From a virus, in IMG/VR virus record IMGVR_UViG_3300000956_000098, positions 1 to 28,148 of that record: a stretch of 28,148 nt of DNA. One strand, given 5' to 3'. The notes beneath the pieces were generated by a model that ran no database searches, had not been told where the DNA came from, and saw nothing but the letters and a program-made list of their open reading frames with translations. Numbering within the stretch: position 1 is the stretch's first letter; the number at the start of each line of letters is the position of its first letter. A program made the position numbers and the translations under genes. Below are positions 1 through 6,576 of the stretch, piece by piece.

Positions 1-43
1 CATGGCATGGAAGAGGTCAGGGGTTCGAATCCCCTAAGCTCCA
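1..43 (+). tRNA. tRNA-Ala (GGC), 3' part only; possible attachment site
   Basis: The window starts inside a tRNA. Bases 2-8 read as a seven-base anticodon loop with T33, anticodon GGC and A37. Bases 9-13 are the 3' side of the anticodon stem and 14-18 (AGGTC) a standard variable loop. The T arm is AGGGG-TTCGAAT-CCCCT (19-35), the 3' acceptor strand is AAGCTCC (36-42), and A43 is the discriminator. U at tRNA position 70 and A73 fit the alanine identity rule (G3:U70), although G3 itself lies outside the window. CCA is not encoded. The 3' half of a tRNA gene is a common phage attachment site, and phage genes begin immediately downstream, so this may be attL or attR. That role is inferred, because no second copy lies in the window. 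Confidence 0.85.
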
Positions 44-61
44 CCGCAGGATTCACGCTCA

Positions 62-98
62 GAAGGCCCCCTCCAGACTGGTTCCGGAGGGGGCCTTC
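62..98. terminator. Strong hairpin, tRNA terminator or bidirectional terminator
   Basis: A perfect 13-bp stem (GAAGGCCCCCTCC pairing with GGAGGGGGCCTTC) encloses an 11-base loop. It sits 19 bases after the tRNA and 33 bases beyond the stop of the minus-strand HTH gene, so it could end transcription from both sides. There is no long T-tract. GC-rich terminators without a T-tract are common in actinobacteria. Confidence 0.7.
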
Positions 99-131
99 GT
101 AATTCGGAGCGGCAGGGGAGCGGCGGAACTT

Positions 132-311
132 TCAGGAGTCCTTCAGAGCGAGCGCATCGCCGCGCCTGAAGAGATAGGCCCCGGTCGCCCCCGGCAGCTT
201 GCCGGCTGGCTTCAGCCGCCCCCGATCCACCCACCGCTTCACAGTCGATCGGTCGACCCCGAGCAGAGCGCACACCTCTGCTGTCCCGATGAGATCCTCC
301 GGCTTGCCCAT
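132..311 (-). CDS. Small excisionase-like helix-turn-helix DNA-binding protein
   Basis: This 59-residue protein consists almost entirely of one winged-helix HTH of the MerR/excisionase type (HTH_17 style). The core reads LIGTAEVCALLGV then DRSTVKRWVDRGRL, followed by a wing (GATGAYLF). Such proteins act as recombination directionality factors or small regulators in mobile elements. Its position between a tRNA end and the phage genes fits an excisionase, but no integrase is nearby to confirm this. No Shine-Dalgarno sequence precedes the ATG. A -10-like TATCCT (319-324, minus strand) lies only seven bases upstream, so the mRNA may be leaderless. The upstream region is full of inverted repeats, suggesting autoregulation. 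It could also be a small transcription regulator. Confidence 0.8.
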   Translation of the reverse strand: MGKPEDLIGTAEVCALLGVDRSTVKRWVDRGRLKPAGKLPGATGAYLFRRGDALALKDS

Positions 312-318
312 GGCTCAG

Positions 319-391
319 AGGATACCGCAAGTTGTTGCGCAACAACTGTTGCCTCACGTGTCAGGTAGTGCAACAATTGATGCATGGCAAC
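319..391. promoter_or_regulatory. Divergent control region with repeated GTTGC/GCAAC half-sites
   Basis: This region lies between the minus-strand HTH gene and the plus-strand gene at 423. It contains a perfect 18-bp palindrome, AGTTGTTGCGCAACAACT (330-347). Further half-sites are GTTGC at 348-352 and GCAAC at 370-374 and 387-391. On the minus strand TATCCT (319-324) resembles a -10 box, and TTGTTG (340-345) inside the palindrome could be a poorly spaced -35 (15 bp). The palindrome would then overlap the promoter, as an operator does. The binding protein is unknown; the HTH protein next door is one candidate and a phage repressor outside the window is another. Confidence 0.55.
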
Positions 392-422
392 CACGCCAGC
401 ATGAGCAAGGGGGAACCCCACC

Positions 423-890
423 ATGACGCAGTACCCGCAAGACCCGAATCGCCCATCCGTCCCGGAGTACGGGGTCGTGACCAACCAGCCGCAGCACCAG
501 GCGCCGAAGAAGACTCGCCGCTGGCTGCCGTGGATGATCGGCGCCGGCCTGTTCGTCTTCGGTGTCGCCATCGGCACCAGCGGCAGCGGCGACACCACGA
601 CAGCACCTTCTCCTCAGCCGACCGTGACCAAGACTGTTCCCGGCCCCACGGTCGTCAAGACGGTGCCCACCGTTCCGGCCATCTGCAAGACGGCGCTTGC
701 CGACGCTGACAAGGTCATCTCCATCGCGGGCGAAGGCTTCGGCCTCGTGTCCGAGGCGATGGGTGCTGCCTCGGAGTTCGACGCGAGCGGGATCGAGGCG
801 GCAACCAGGAAGCTCAACACGTTGAGCGAGGAGAAGCTGACTCCGCAGCTGGCCGCCTACAAGGCCGCGCGGGATGCATGTAACTCGTGA
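423..890 (+). CDS. Membrane-anchored protein of unknown function
   Basis: A 155-residue protein preceded by a good ribosome-binding site (AGGGGGAA). It has a polar, Pro/Gln-rich N-terminus of about 30 residues, ending in basic KKTRR. A single hydrophobic segment follows at about residues 34-52 (WLPWMIGAGLFVFGVAIG). A Thr/Pro/Val-rich linker with TVTKTV and TVVKTV repeats spans about 57-83. The C-terminal domain of about 70 residues is mostly helical, with two cysteines (near residues 88 and 153). The layout suggests a cytoplasmic tail, one membrane span and an external domain. I do not recognise the family. In a temperate phage, a membrane protein expressed apart from the late genes is a candidate for superinfection exclusion, but nothing in the sequence proves it. 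Confidence 0.75.
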   Translation: MTQYPQDPNRPSVPEYGVVTNQPQHQAPKKTRRWLPWMIGAGLFVFGVAIGTSGSGDTTTAPSPQPTVTKTVPGPTVVKTVPTVPAICKTALADADKVISIAGEGFGLVSEAMGAASEFDASGIEAATRKLNTLSEEKLTPQLAAYKAARDACNS

Positions 891-948
891 TTGTTTCCTC
901 AGGGGATGCTCGCACGCCTGCTAAGCGTTACCCTCAGAACACAGAAAA

Positions 949-978
949 GCGGCCCCACCCGACGAGGGGTGAGGCCGC
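949..978 (+). terminator. Hairpin after the membrane-protein gene
   Basis: GCGGCCCCACCC and GGGGTGAGGCCGC pair with small bulges around a loop of about five bases. The hairpin lies between the stop at 890 and the next gene. It may end the short transcript or separate the two genes. There is no T-tract, so this is tentative. The rest of 891-1053 shows no gene. Confidence 0.4.
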
Positions 979-1053
979 AACAGTCGAACTGGATGAGGAG
1001 CTCGACCAGAATGAACGATAGCAAGCGTGGCAGCGAGTGGGTCGGCGGCAAGG

Positions 1054-1494
1054 ATGAGTGAGACCGCGACCATGACGATCGTGGAGTTCCTGACCGCGCG
1101 CTTGGACGAGCAGGGGCAGGCCGTGCTTGGGCTGGAGAACGACCTCGCCCTAGCCATCAACGGTAGCTACGGCAGTGGGGCAAAGAGCGACTACCGCTGG
1201 GCTTGGTACGGGCTCGGACTGGTCTTCGGACCCATCCACGATGGGTGGCGAACGGAGATGCCAGAGGTTAAGGCCCGCGTGCTCGCTGACATCGCAGCCA
1301 AGCGGGCGATCGTTGAATGGTGCGGTGAGCGCGATCAGATCTGGGCCGGCACCGTCGCGGACGATCCCGAGCTGCCGAAGGTCAGCGACTTCGCGCCTGG
1401 CCACCTGAAGAACCCAGCCGATTCCGTGGTGCTCCGTCATCTCGCTGCGGTCTACGCCGACCACCCAGATTACCAGCAGGAGTGGAAGCCGTGA
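1054..1494 (+). CDS. DUF6221 family protein
   Basis: With the start used here the protein has 146 residues. It matches the DUF6221 pattern that I know from actinomycetes and their phages. The opening is TIVEFLTARLDE, the centre has a RVLADIAAKRAIVEW segment, and the end is VLRHLAAVYADHPDYQQEWKP-like. The function of the family is not known. Possible starts are GTG 1027, ATG 1054 and ATG 1072. Family members usually begin just before the IVEFL motif, which favours 1054 or 1072. None has a textbook ribosome-binding site. The stop overlaps the GTG start of the next gene (GTGA), so the two are probably translated together. Confidence 0.8.
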   Translation: MSETATMTIVEFLTARLDEQGQAVLGLENDLALAINGSYGSGAKSDYRWAWYGLGLVFGPIHDGWRTEMPEVKARVLADIAAKRAIVEWCGERDQIWAGTVADDPELPKVSDFAPGHLKNPADSVVLRHLAAVYADHPDYQQEWKP

Positions 1495-1817
1495 CCGACA
1501 CGGACGCGCCGCGTGCGGATCTGAGTTGGCCGGCGCTGATGCGACGGGCCCACGCGACCGAGCATGCTGAGGACTGGCAGTACGCCGTCGTGTGGCGGTT
1601 CGCGGCCGAAGGTGACCCCGTCGAACTCGACGATCCCCCGACCGAGGGCACCGGGTGGGAGCGGAACATCGACCGCGCCGACGATGGGCGAGAGGTAACC
1701 GTCCCTCGCTGGTCGGACGGGTCGAAGGTCATGCACCTGTCGTACTGGCGGCGGAAGTCACCAGGGACGAAGCCGTGGCAAGTGCGGCACAAGCTCCACG
1801 AACAGCGCGAGGCCTAG
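1491..1817 (+). CDS. Hypothetical protein, last gene of the left arm
   Basis: A 108-residue acidic protein with many Trp and charged residues (WPALMRRAHATEHAEDWQYAVVWRFAAEG near the N-terminus). I recognise no domain. GTG at 1491 is chosen because AGGAG lies eight bases upstream and the start overlaps the preceding TGA. An in-frame GTG at 1482 sits inside that ribosome-binding site and is less likely. Its TAG stop shares the bases CTAG with the TAG stop of the convergent tail gene. No terminator is visible between the two opposing transcripts. It probably forms a unit with the DUF6221 gene. Confidence 0.7.
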   Translation: MTDTDAPRADLSWPALMRRAHATEHAEDWQYAVVWRFAAEGDPVELDDPPTEGTGWERNIDRADDGREVTVPRWSDGSKVMHLSYWRRKSPGTKPWQVRHKLHEQREA

Positions 1818-2152
1818 CCCAGATCGTCGCTGATCCGGATCTGGATGTAGCCCCTGGTCGGGAAGGTCTGCTTGTGGCCACCCGGCCAGGTCGCCTCGAA
1901 CTCCACCAGCAGCAGCCCAGCGGTGGTGGTCTGCGGTGAGACCCACTGGTGGGTCACGGTCGCCTTCCACTTGTCGGTCGCATCCACGACCGGGGTGGTG
2001 GTGGCGTTGATCAGGAGGGCCGTCTCCCCGCGTAGCCGGCCGAGGATCTTCCATGACTCCACGAGGGTCAGGTCCACTGTCGTCGGGGATGCGACCAGAT
2101 CCACGATCAGGTCGGGTTCCAGGTCGCCGCGTTTCGGTCCGTCGATCGTCAC
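1814..2152 (-). CDS. BppU-N-like Ig-fold baseplate or tail-associated protein
   Basis: A 112-residue protein resembling the N-terminal domain of phage baseplate upper proteins (BppU_N type). It starts with GDLEPDLIVDL, continues with VDLTLVESWKILGRLRG, and ends with LLLVEFEATWPGGHKQTFP followed by IQIRISDDL. That family forms an immunoglobulin-like beta sandwich that joins receptor-binding parts to the baseplate. The GTG start overlaps the TGA of the upstream repeat protein (GTGA), and AGGAG lies just before it. It is the last gene of the late block. A free-standing BppU-N domain could be an adaptor or decoration on the tail tip. The family call is from memory of the pattern. Confidence 0.7.
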   Translation of the reverse strand: MTIDGPKRGDLEPDLIVDLVASPTTVDLTLVESWKILGRLRGETALLINATTTPVVDATDKWKATVTHQWVSPQTTTAGLLLVEFEATWPGGHKQTFPTRGYIQIRISDDLG

Positions 2153-3468
2153 TCGGAACTCCTAGCGGTAGCGGTGGACACGGCCGGGACAGCGGTAGCG
2201 GTGAGGACCAGAGCACGTGGGGTCGCGAGGGCGGAGTAGTCCCGGACTGTGGCCGTCACTTCCTCGGGGGCCTCGAACGGGGCCACGACCTCGGCCGCAC
2301 CAACCAGCGAGGCAGTGACGGACAGGCCGCCCGCAGCGAACCTCTCAAGCAGGGCGGCACCCGAGAGGTCTGCGGTACCCGAGAGATCGCCTGTGGCTTC
2401 GCGCGTGACCGTTGAGGCCCCTGCCAGCGTGGCCGTGGCGGTGAGGCCGCCTGCTGCTGTACGGGCCAGCAGGGCGGCGCCGGTGAGCCCAGCGGTGACA
2501 GTGAGGTCACCGCTGGCAGACAGGCCGCCGATCACGTCGGCGGCACCAGTCAGGGTGGCAGTGGCGGAGAGGTTCCCGCTGCTGGTCTTGGCTACCGACG
2601 CGGCGCCGGTGGTGAGGACCGTGGCTACGAGGTCGCCGAGGACCGGCTTGATCCCGGTCGCAGCACCGGTGAGTGCGGCGACGGCGGCCAGGGTGCCCAC
2701 CGCGGACATCGCCAGGGATGCGGCACCCGAGAGGGTGGCGGTGGATGACCGGTCGCCCGAGGCGGACTTCTCGGCCGAGGCTGCGCCAGCGAGAGTCGCG
2801 GTAATGGACCTGTCGCCCGTCGCCGAGTGGGTCGTCGATGACGGCACGAGCTCCAGCGCGATGACATACGCCGCGGCGCTCGACGTTGCGCCCGTCCATG
2901 CGGCAGGCGACTCCGGCGTGCCGGCCGTGAGACCGGACAGCTTGTCCGCGACGACAACGGTCGTACCGCCCGATCCACCGGTCGCGAACGACGCACGCAC
3001 CGTGTACCCGGCCGGCGTCCCGGTCGGGACCACCGAACTGGAGACGCGATCCATGTAGACGAGGACGATCGCCGAACCGCTGTCCGTGGGGGTGATGCTC
3101 GGGCTGCTGTGGCTCGTGACAGCCGTCCCGCCTTCGGCCAGGGACGTGACGTTCGTGATGGTGGGGCTGTAGCCCCGGTACAGCGCGAGCACACCGGTCT
3201 GGCGGTTCGCGCCACCACAGACCAGCGACACGTCACCGGACTCCGACCCCGTGCTGTCCAGACTGGCGACGATGGCACGCAGGGCACCGTCAGCGTTGGT
3301 GAACTCGGACGTGAAGCCTGAGGGCGGTTCGGTGCGGGTCTGCGTGTTGTCGCTCGCCCACCCGACGACCGCGACGTCATCGGCGTTGTGCGCCGGCCAC
3401 GTGACGCCAGTGAGAGTGGTGACTGAGGTGGTGGTGGACGAGGCGTCAGCCGCTACGAAGGTGCCCAT
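2149..3468 (-). CDS. Tail surface protein with an N-domain and nine 20-residue repeats
   Basis: A 439-residue protein in three parts. Residues 1-214 form a beta-rich domain (opening MGTFVAADASSTTTSVTTL, with GSESGDVSL and VYMDRVSS motifs) that is clearly paralogous to the start of the Gp37-like tail protein at 11431-13416. Residues 215-396 hold nine imperfect repeats of about 20 residues, with consensus SA[ST]G[DN]L[ST]xTATLTGAAxxxx. A 43-residue tail ends the protein. There are no cysteines beyond one in the N-domain. Ala/Gly/Thr-rich repeats of this kind suggest a beta-structured stalk on a tail tip or fibre. No enzyme motif is seen. ATG 3468 is preceded by AAGGTGAG. Function is inferred from paralogy and position. 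Confidence 0.75.
   Translation of the reverse strand: MGTFVAADASSTTTSVTTLTGVTWPAHNADDVAVVGWASDNTQTRTEPPSGFTSEFTNADGALRAIVASLDSTGSESGDVSLVCGGANRQTGVLALYRGYSPTITNVTSLAEGGTAVTSHSSPSITPTDSGSAIVLVYMDRVSSSVVPTGTPAGYTVRASFATGGSGGTTVVVADKLSGLTAGTPESPAAWTGATSSAAAYVIALELVPSSTTHSATGDRSITATLAGAASAEKSASGDRSSTATLSGAASLAMSAVGTLAAVAALTGAATGIKPVLGDLVATVLTTGAASVAKTSSGNLSATATLTGAADVIGGLSASGDLTVTAGLTGAALLARTAAGGLTATATLAGASTVTREATGDLSGTADLSGAALLERFAAGGLSVTASLVGAAEVVAPFEAPEEVTATVRDYSALATPRALVLTATAVPAVSTATARSSE
2281..2826 (-). repeat. Nine coding repeats of about 60 bp
   Basis: This stretch encodes residues 215-396 of the tail protein at 2149-3468. Nine units of about 20 codons follow one another, each with a Gly-Asp/Asn/Gly turn and a TATLxGAA core (for example GDRSITATLAGAAS and GNLSATATLTGAAD). 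The DNA copies have diverged at many positions, so the array is old and selected at protein level rather than freshly amplified. Confidence 0.85.
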
Positions 3469-3485
3469 GGCTCACCTTCGGTAGA

Positions 3486-3881
3486 TCAGGCTGCGATCGG
3501 CGTGAGGCTGAACGTCAGGCTGGTGATGTTCAGGACGTCGGTGTTGGCGACCGTCTTCGACGCCGTCAGCGCCAGAGAGAACCGGAAGGACCCCGAGGTC
3601 GAAGCGCTCCACGCGGACAGGTGTGAGATCGTGTCCGCGCCAGTAGCGGTCCACGTCGGAACGTTCGAGATGCCGCGCGTCCGCGAGGTCGTCCCGGAGG
3701 CAGCGCCCCACGTGATGGACTGCCGCGTCGACGGTACGCCCGTGGCGGCATTCGCCGTGCCTGCCGCGCCAGGGTCGCCATTGTGCGCAGCGATGTGCGA
3801 AGCGGTTACGGTCGCTGCGGTGCCGTCGAGTGCAGTCAGCACCAAGTCGGCGAAGGTAGCGGCAGCCAGTCCAGCAGTCAT
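3486..3881 (-). CDS. Minor tail or virion-associated protein, unknown function
   Basis: A 131-residue Ala/Thr/Ser-rich protein with alternating hydrophobic residues, probably all beta. Its opening (MTAGLAAATFADLVLTALDG) and the segment about HIAAHNGDPGAAGTANAATG resemble small tail-fibre-associated proteins in actinobacteriophages. Such proteins are usually annotated only as phage tail fibre or hypothetical. No signal peptide or enzyme motif is seen. It lies four bases downstream of the 46-residue gene at 3885-4025 and just before the repeat-bearing tail protein, so a role at the virion tip is plausible. That role is inferred from neighbours. Confidence 0.65.
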   Translation of the reverse strand: MTAGLAAATFADLVLTALDGTAATVTASHIAAHNGDPGAAGTANAATGVPSTRQSITWGAASGTTSRTRGISNVPTWTATGADTISHLSAWSASTSGSFRFSLALTASKTVANTDVLNITSLTFSLTPIAA

Positions 3882-3884
3882 GAT

Positions 3885-4025
3885 TCAGTCCTTCGATCCG
3901 TCGGCGTGGACGACTTCGGCGTCGGCCGTGATCTTCAGCGCCCAGACGTAGCCATCGGGGAGCTCGGGCAGTTCGGTCGGCGGGTTCGCCGGGTCGATCT
4001 GAACGTCAGCGGGGAGTTCGGGCAT
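3885..4025 (-). CDS. Small hypothetical phage protein (46 residues)
   Basis: The protein begins MPELPADVQIDPANPPTELP and ends in a short strand-like segment (GYVWALKITADAEVVHADG). The Pro-rich first half is probably extended. ATG 4025 is preceded by CCGGAG with a spacing of seven bases, and the stop is four bases before the next start, so it fits snugly between its neighbours. Very short acidic proteins in this position are common in actinobacterial prophages and have no known function. Confidence 0.65.
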   Translation of the reverse strand: MPELPADVQIDPANPPTELPELPDGYVWALKITADAEVVHADGSKD

Positions 4026-4037
4026 GGCTGGCTCCGG

Positions 4038-4190
4038 TCAGGTGAGGGTCTGCAGCAACTGCAGCGCGGGGACGAGGACCCACAGCGCCAGACCGGCCGC
4101 GGTCAGGTTGAACCGGGCCGGGACACTGAAGGTCGCCAGCAGGAAGAAGGCGAACGAGACGGTCAATAGCAAGAGGTAGATGACCGTCAT
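4038..4190 (-). CDS. Small two-span membrane protein, holin-cassette member
   Basis: A 50-residue protein, nearly all hydrophobic. The first segment (VIYLLLLTVSFAFFLLATFS, about 3-22) and a second at about 30-47 (LTAAGLALWVLVPALQLL) are separated by a short PARFN loop. ATG 4190 has GGAGG upstream and lies one base after the TGA of the preceding holin-like gene (TGACATG), so translation is likely coupled. Two-span proteins encoded next to holins in actinophages can be a second holin or an antiholin. The sequence alone cannot tell which. Confidence 0.7.
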   Translation of the reverse strand: MTVIYLLLLTVSFAFFLLATFSVPARFNLTAAGLALWVLVPALQLLQTLT

Positions 4191-4191
4191 G

Positions 4192-4371
4192 TCACGCCTC
4201 CGCCGGCTTGTTCGGGATGGCGAAGGTCGCCACTGCGGTGCACGCGGCACTGGCCAGCATCAGCCAGGGGCGGACGGCGTCCGGTACGGGCACGTCGGGC
4301 ATGCCGAGGATGGCGGTGATGACGCCGCCGATGAGAGCGGCGTACGCCTTGGCGCGTTCGGCGAACTTCAT
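4192..4371 (-). CDS. Holin candidate (DUF7439-like)
   Basis: A 59-residue protein beginning MKFAERAKAYAALIGGVITA and ending with a second hydrophobic segment (WLMLASAACTAVATFAIPN). This start, a basic amphipathic head followed by two membrane spans with a Pro-rich turn (GMPDVPVPDAV), is one I associate with actinophage proteins labelled holin or DUF7439. A holin would permeabilise the membrane and release the amidase encoded two genes upstream. ATG 4371 overlaps the TGA of the preceding gene (ATGA), and GGAG lies about seven bases upstream. The assignment rests on family memory and cassette position. Three other small membrane proteins nearby are alternatives. Confidence 0.7.
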   Translation of the reverse strand: MKFAERAKAYAALIGGVITAILGMPDVPVPDAVRPWLMLASAACTAVATFAIPNKPAEA

Positions 4372-4544
4372 GGGGTCTCTCCTGTCTCGGGCAACTGCCG
4401 GAGATGGTTCACGTTGGGGTTCCGCTCGCCGAGGATGAGCTGGTCGTCGACGGTGAGGAACAGGACATGGCCGGGTTTGAACACGACCTTGTCGGCCTCG
4501 ACCTGCTGCTTGATGCCGGACCAGGTCTCGAACTCGTAGGTCAC
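4368..4544 (-). CDS. Small hypothetical protein between endolysin and holin
   Basis: A 58-residue soluble protein starting MTYEFETWSGIKQQVEADKV, with a beta-like middle (VVFKPGHVLFLTVDDQLILG) and a polar end. The GTG start overlaps the amidase stop (GTGA), and its own TGA overlaps the ATG of the holin candidate (ATGA), so it sits in a tightly coupled lysis cassette. I do not recognise the family. It could regulate lysis timing or be a small structural protein that happens to lie here. Confidence 0.7.
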   Translation of the reverse strand: MTYEFETWSGIKQQVEADKVVFKPGHVLFLTVDDQLILGERNPNVNHLRQLPETGETP

Positions 4545-5389
4545 GGGATCCTGTCAGTGTCGGCCTCGATGCGGTCGAGTTGCTGGTTCAGGTCGCCACC
4601 CTCACCAAACCGCAGCGCCAGAGCGCGCGCCCGGGACAGGCAATCAGCGACAGTCGACTCGCCGATGACGCGGGCGAGGAGGCGGTCGACGACCAGTTCG
4701 GCGTCGGCGGTGGTGAGTGCCATGTCAGTCTCCTTGGGAGGGATGGGGGTTGGGCCGGTCGTACCGGGTCCGGCCTTGAGGCGGGCCGCAACGTCGGCGC
4801 GGAACTTGGTCATGGGGCAGTTGCCAGGGTCGTTCTTGCGGGCGGTCCACTCACGGTGCCCGATGACACTGAGCGCGGACCACCTGTGGAAGTCGCAGAT
4901 CGCGGCGGCCCACCGGACCGCGGCGTCGTACTGCTCCGCGGTCTGAGGCTGCCCGCCGTCGTACCTGACTTCGTTGCCGTAGAAGTGGGCGTTGCCGTCG
5001 GTGTCGTCACCGCCGGGTTTCAGTTCGGCGGTGAAGCCGAGATAGGACTCTGCGGTGACCTTCGCCATTACGGCGCCGGAGCCGCGGCCTGCGTGGTTCG
5101 CGCGGCCGGTCGCACCAAGCCACAGGTCACCGTCCATGTCGGTCGCGACGTGGCACAGCGGGCCGGGGATACCGTCCTCGGGGCGGCCGGTGATGAACAG
5201 GAAGTGGAGGTAGTCGTCGGACTGGCCCGCGTCGGAGCCAGTGTGGTGGATCATCACGCCGCGTACGTCGTCGAACGGCCCCGCGGAGGCAGGGCGGCCG
5301 TTGGTCCGCCACCCCGGGTACTCCTTGTACGGGACACGCCACTTGATCATCTGCGCGATCGTCTGGTCCGCGGTCATCGGTCTGGCCAT
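4541..5389 (-). CDS. Endolysin, N-acetylmuramoyl-L-alanine amidase (Amidase_2 type)
   Basis: A 282-residue enzyme expected to cleave the bond between MurNAc and L-alanine in host peptidoglycan. The Amidase_2/PGRP fold covers about residues 40-205. GVMIHHTGS holds the first zinc histidine (H48 or H49), CHVATDMDGDLWLGA is a core strand pair, and NHAGRG, VIGHREW (H178) and DPGNCPM supply the remaining site (D187 or C191). After a Pro/Gly/Thr linker (about 206-218), the last 60 residues are helical and acidic, and may bind the cell wall or multimerise. No signal peptide is present, so it needs a holin. ATG 5389 has GGGGAG about seven bases upstream. It is the clearest gene of the lysis cassette. 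Confidence 0.92.
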   Translation of the reverse strand: MARPMTADQTIAQMIKWRVPYKEYPGWRTNGRPASAGPFDDVRGVMIHHTGSDAGQSDDYLHFLFITGRPEDGIPGPLCHVATDMDGDLWLGATGRANHAGRGSGAVMAKVTAESYLGFTAELKPGGDDTDGNAHFYGNEVRYDGGQPQTAEQYDAAVRWAAAICDFHRWSALSVIGHREWTARKNDPGNCPMTKFRADVAARLKAGPGTTGPTPIPPKETDMALTTADAELVVDRLLARVIGESTVADCLSRARALALRFGEGGDLNQQLDRIEADTDRIP

Positions 5390-5407
5390 GCGGCTCTCCC
5401 CGTTCGG

Positions 5408-6181
5408 TTAGGGCGTGCATTCCGCTGTGATGGGGCCGTGGTTCCGGTCGAAGTTGAACGTGAACTTCAAGCCGGGTACGCCTTCGCAGTCGACGTCGAC
5501 GATCATCGGGGCGTCCACGCCGTCAGTGCCATCGGTTCCGTCAGCACCCCGGCATGGCTTGGAGTCCTGCGCGCAGTAGGATGCGAGCGCTTGCTGAGCT
5601 GCGGCCAAGAGCTCCTCGTCGGTGACCTTCGGTGCGGCGGTTCCCGGTTCACCCTTGTCCCCGCGGTCACCCTTCGCGCCTACACACTTGTCGCCCACGC
5701 AGTACGCAGCCAGCGTGGCGGTGACGATCGGCTGCAGCTGGGCAGCCGTGGGGGTCGTGCCGTCCTTCGGCTTCGGGACGAGCAGGGCGGCGATGCGGGC
5801 GATCTGGGAGATCTCCGCCTGCGTGATCTGCACCTTCTGCCGCGCGATCTGATCAGCCACGATCACCCGTACGGCTGCGGCTTCCTTGGCGGTGAACTCG
5901 TCCACCTGCACCGGCGGAGCGGGGGGTTCCGCCTTCGGGACCGGGACCGGGGTCTTGCCCAGCGCAACGAGCCGGCGGTTCGCCTCGGCCAGCGCGACAC
6001 TGTTGGCCTGGACCTGACCCTCGACCTCGCTCACTTTCGTCAGCGCTTGGTTCGCGGTGGTGCTCGACGCCTGCGCGTCGTCCTGCAGGGTCGGGACCTG
6101 CACCATCAGCCACGCCACGGTCCCGGTCAGTATCAGGATCGCGGCACCCCCATATCCCCGCATCTTCAGTCTCGGGTTCAT
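5408..6181 (-). CDS. Membrane-anchored protein with coiled coil and collagen-like segments
   Basis: A 257-residue protein. Residues about 11-29 form an N-terminal membrane span (GAAILILTGTVAWLMVQV). A helical, probably coiled-coil region follows (about 32-73), then a Pro-rich linker (PVPVPKAEPPAPP) and a second helical stretch. The C-terminal part has two collagen-like runs: GAKGDRGDKGEPGT and GADGTDGTDGVD. Each is preceded by a cysteine pair (YCVGDKCVG and YCAQDSKPCRG), an apparent internal duplication. Collagen-like phage proteins usually form trimers. An N-terminal anchor plus stalk suggests a trimeric surface fibre, but it could instead be a tail component. Its ATG overlaps the stop of the coiled-coil gene upstream (ATGA). 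Confidence 0.75.
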   Translation of the reverse strand: MNPRLKMRGYGGAAILILTGTVAWLMVQVPTLQDDAQASSTTANQALTKVSEVEGQVQANSVALAEANRRLVALGKTPVPVPKAEPPAPPVQVDEFTAKEAAAVRVIVADQIARQKVQITQAEISQIARIAALLVPKPKDGTTPTAAQLQPIVTATLAAYCVGDKCVGAKGDRGDKGEPGTAAPKVTDEELLAAAQQALASYCAQDSKPCRGADGTDGTDGVDAPMIVDVDCEGVPGLKFTFNFDRNHGPITAECTP

Positions 6182-6576
6182 GCAGGACCCAACTCCTCCG
6201 GGATTTCCACCCCGTTCTCACGCAGCAGCCGCCGTAGCTGGTAGTTCTTGCCACGCTCGTCCAGTAACTCCGACTCGTGCTGGATCCGCATCCGTTCGAT
6301 GGTCTCGATCTTGTCGGTGCGCAACTCGTCGATCTTGTCCTCGAGCGACTTCACCCGCGTGATGAGCTTGTGCAGCTCGGCGGTGTTGGTCTCACTGGTC
6401 GTCTTCTCGCGGGCCTCGGATTCGATCCGCCGTTTCCGTTCACCCTCGACGTCGATCTGCCGGGCCTCCTTGTATGCCCTGACTGCTAACAAGGTCAGAC
6501 CTCCGAACGTGGCGAGCGAGATACCGGGGGCGACGAGGGTGGAGTCGGTGAGCTCCATCAGCAAGTAGGCGATCAC
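6178..6576 (-). CDS. Membrane span plus long coiled coil, unknown function
   Basis: A 132-residue protein. A hydrophobic segment at about 15-32 (APGISLATFGGLTLLAV) is followed by a charged, heptad-rich helix from about 33 to 120 (for example KLITRVKSLEDKIDELRTDKIETIERM). The shape resembles small phage membrane proteins near holins, sometimes called minor structural or spanin-like, but a spanin role makes little sense in a host without an outer membrane unless the host has a mycolate layer. GTG 6576 overlaps the upstream TGA. ATG 6558 (MELTDS) is an alternative start without a clear ribosome-binding site. Confidence 0.7.
   Translation of the reverse strand: MIAYLLMELTDSTLVAPGISLATFGGLTLLAVRAYKEARQIDVEGERKRRIESEAREKTTSETNTAELHKLITRVKSLEDKIDELRTDKIETIERMRIQHESELLDERGKNYQLRRLLRENGVEIPEELGPA

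Noticed and set aside
2281-2826. A possible CRISPR array or tandem DNA repeat
   Set aside because: Spacing is regular, but the units are coding and diverged throughout, with no constant repeat and unique spacer. They are protein repeats.
4580-6244. A 554-codon plus-strand frame across the lysis region
   Set aside because: It is antisense to the amidase and collagen-like genes, both of which have clear motifs and ribosome-binding sites. The antisense protein has no domain.
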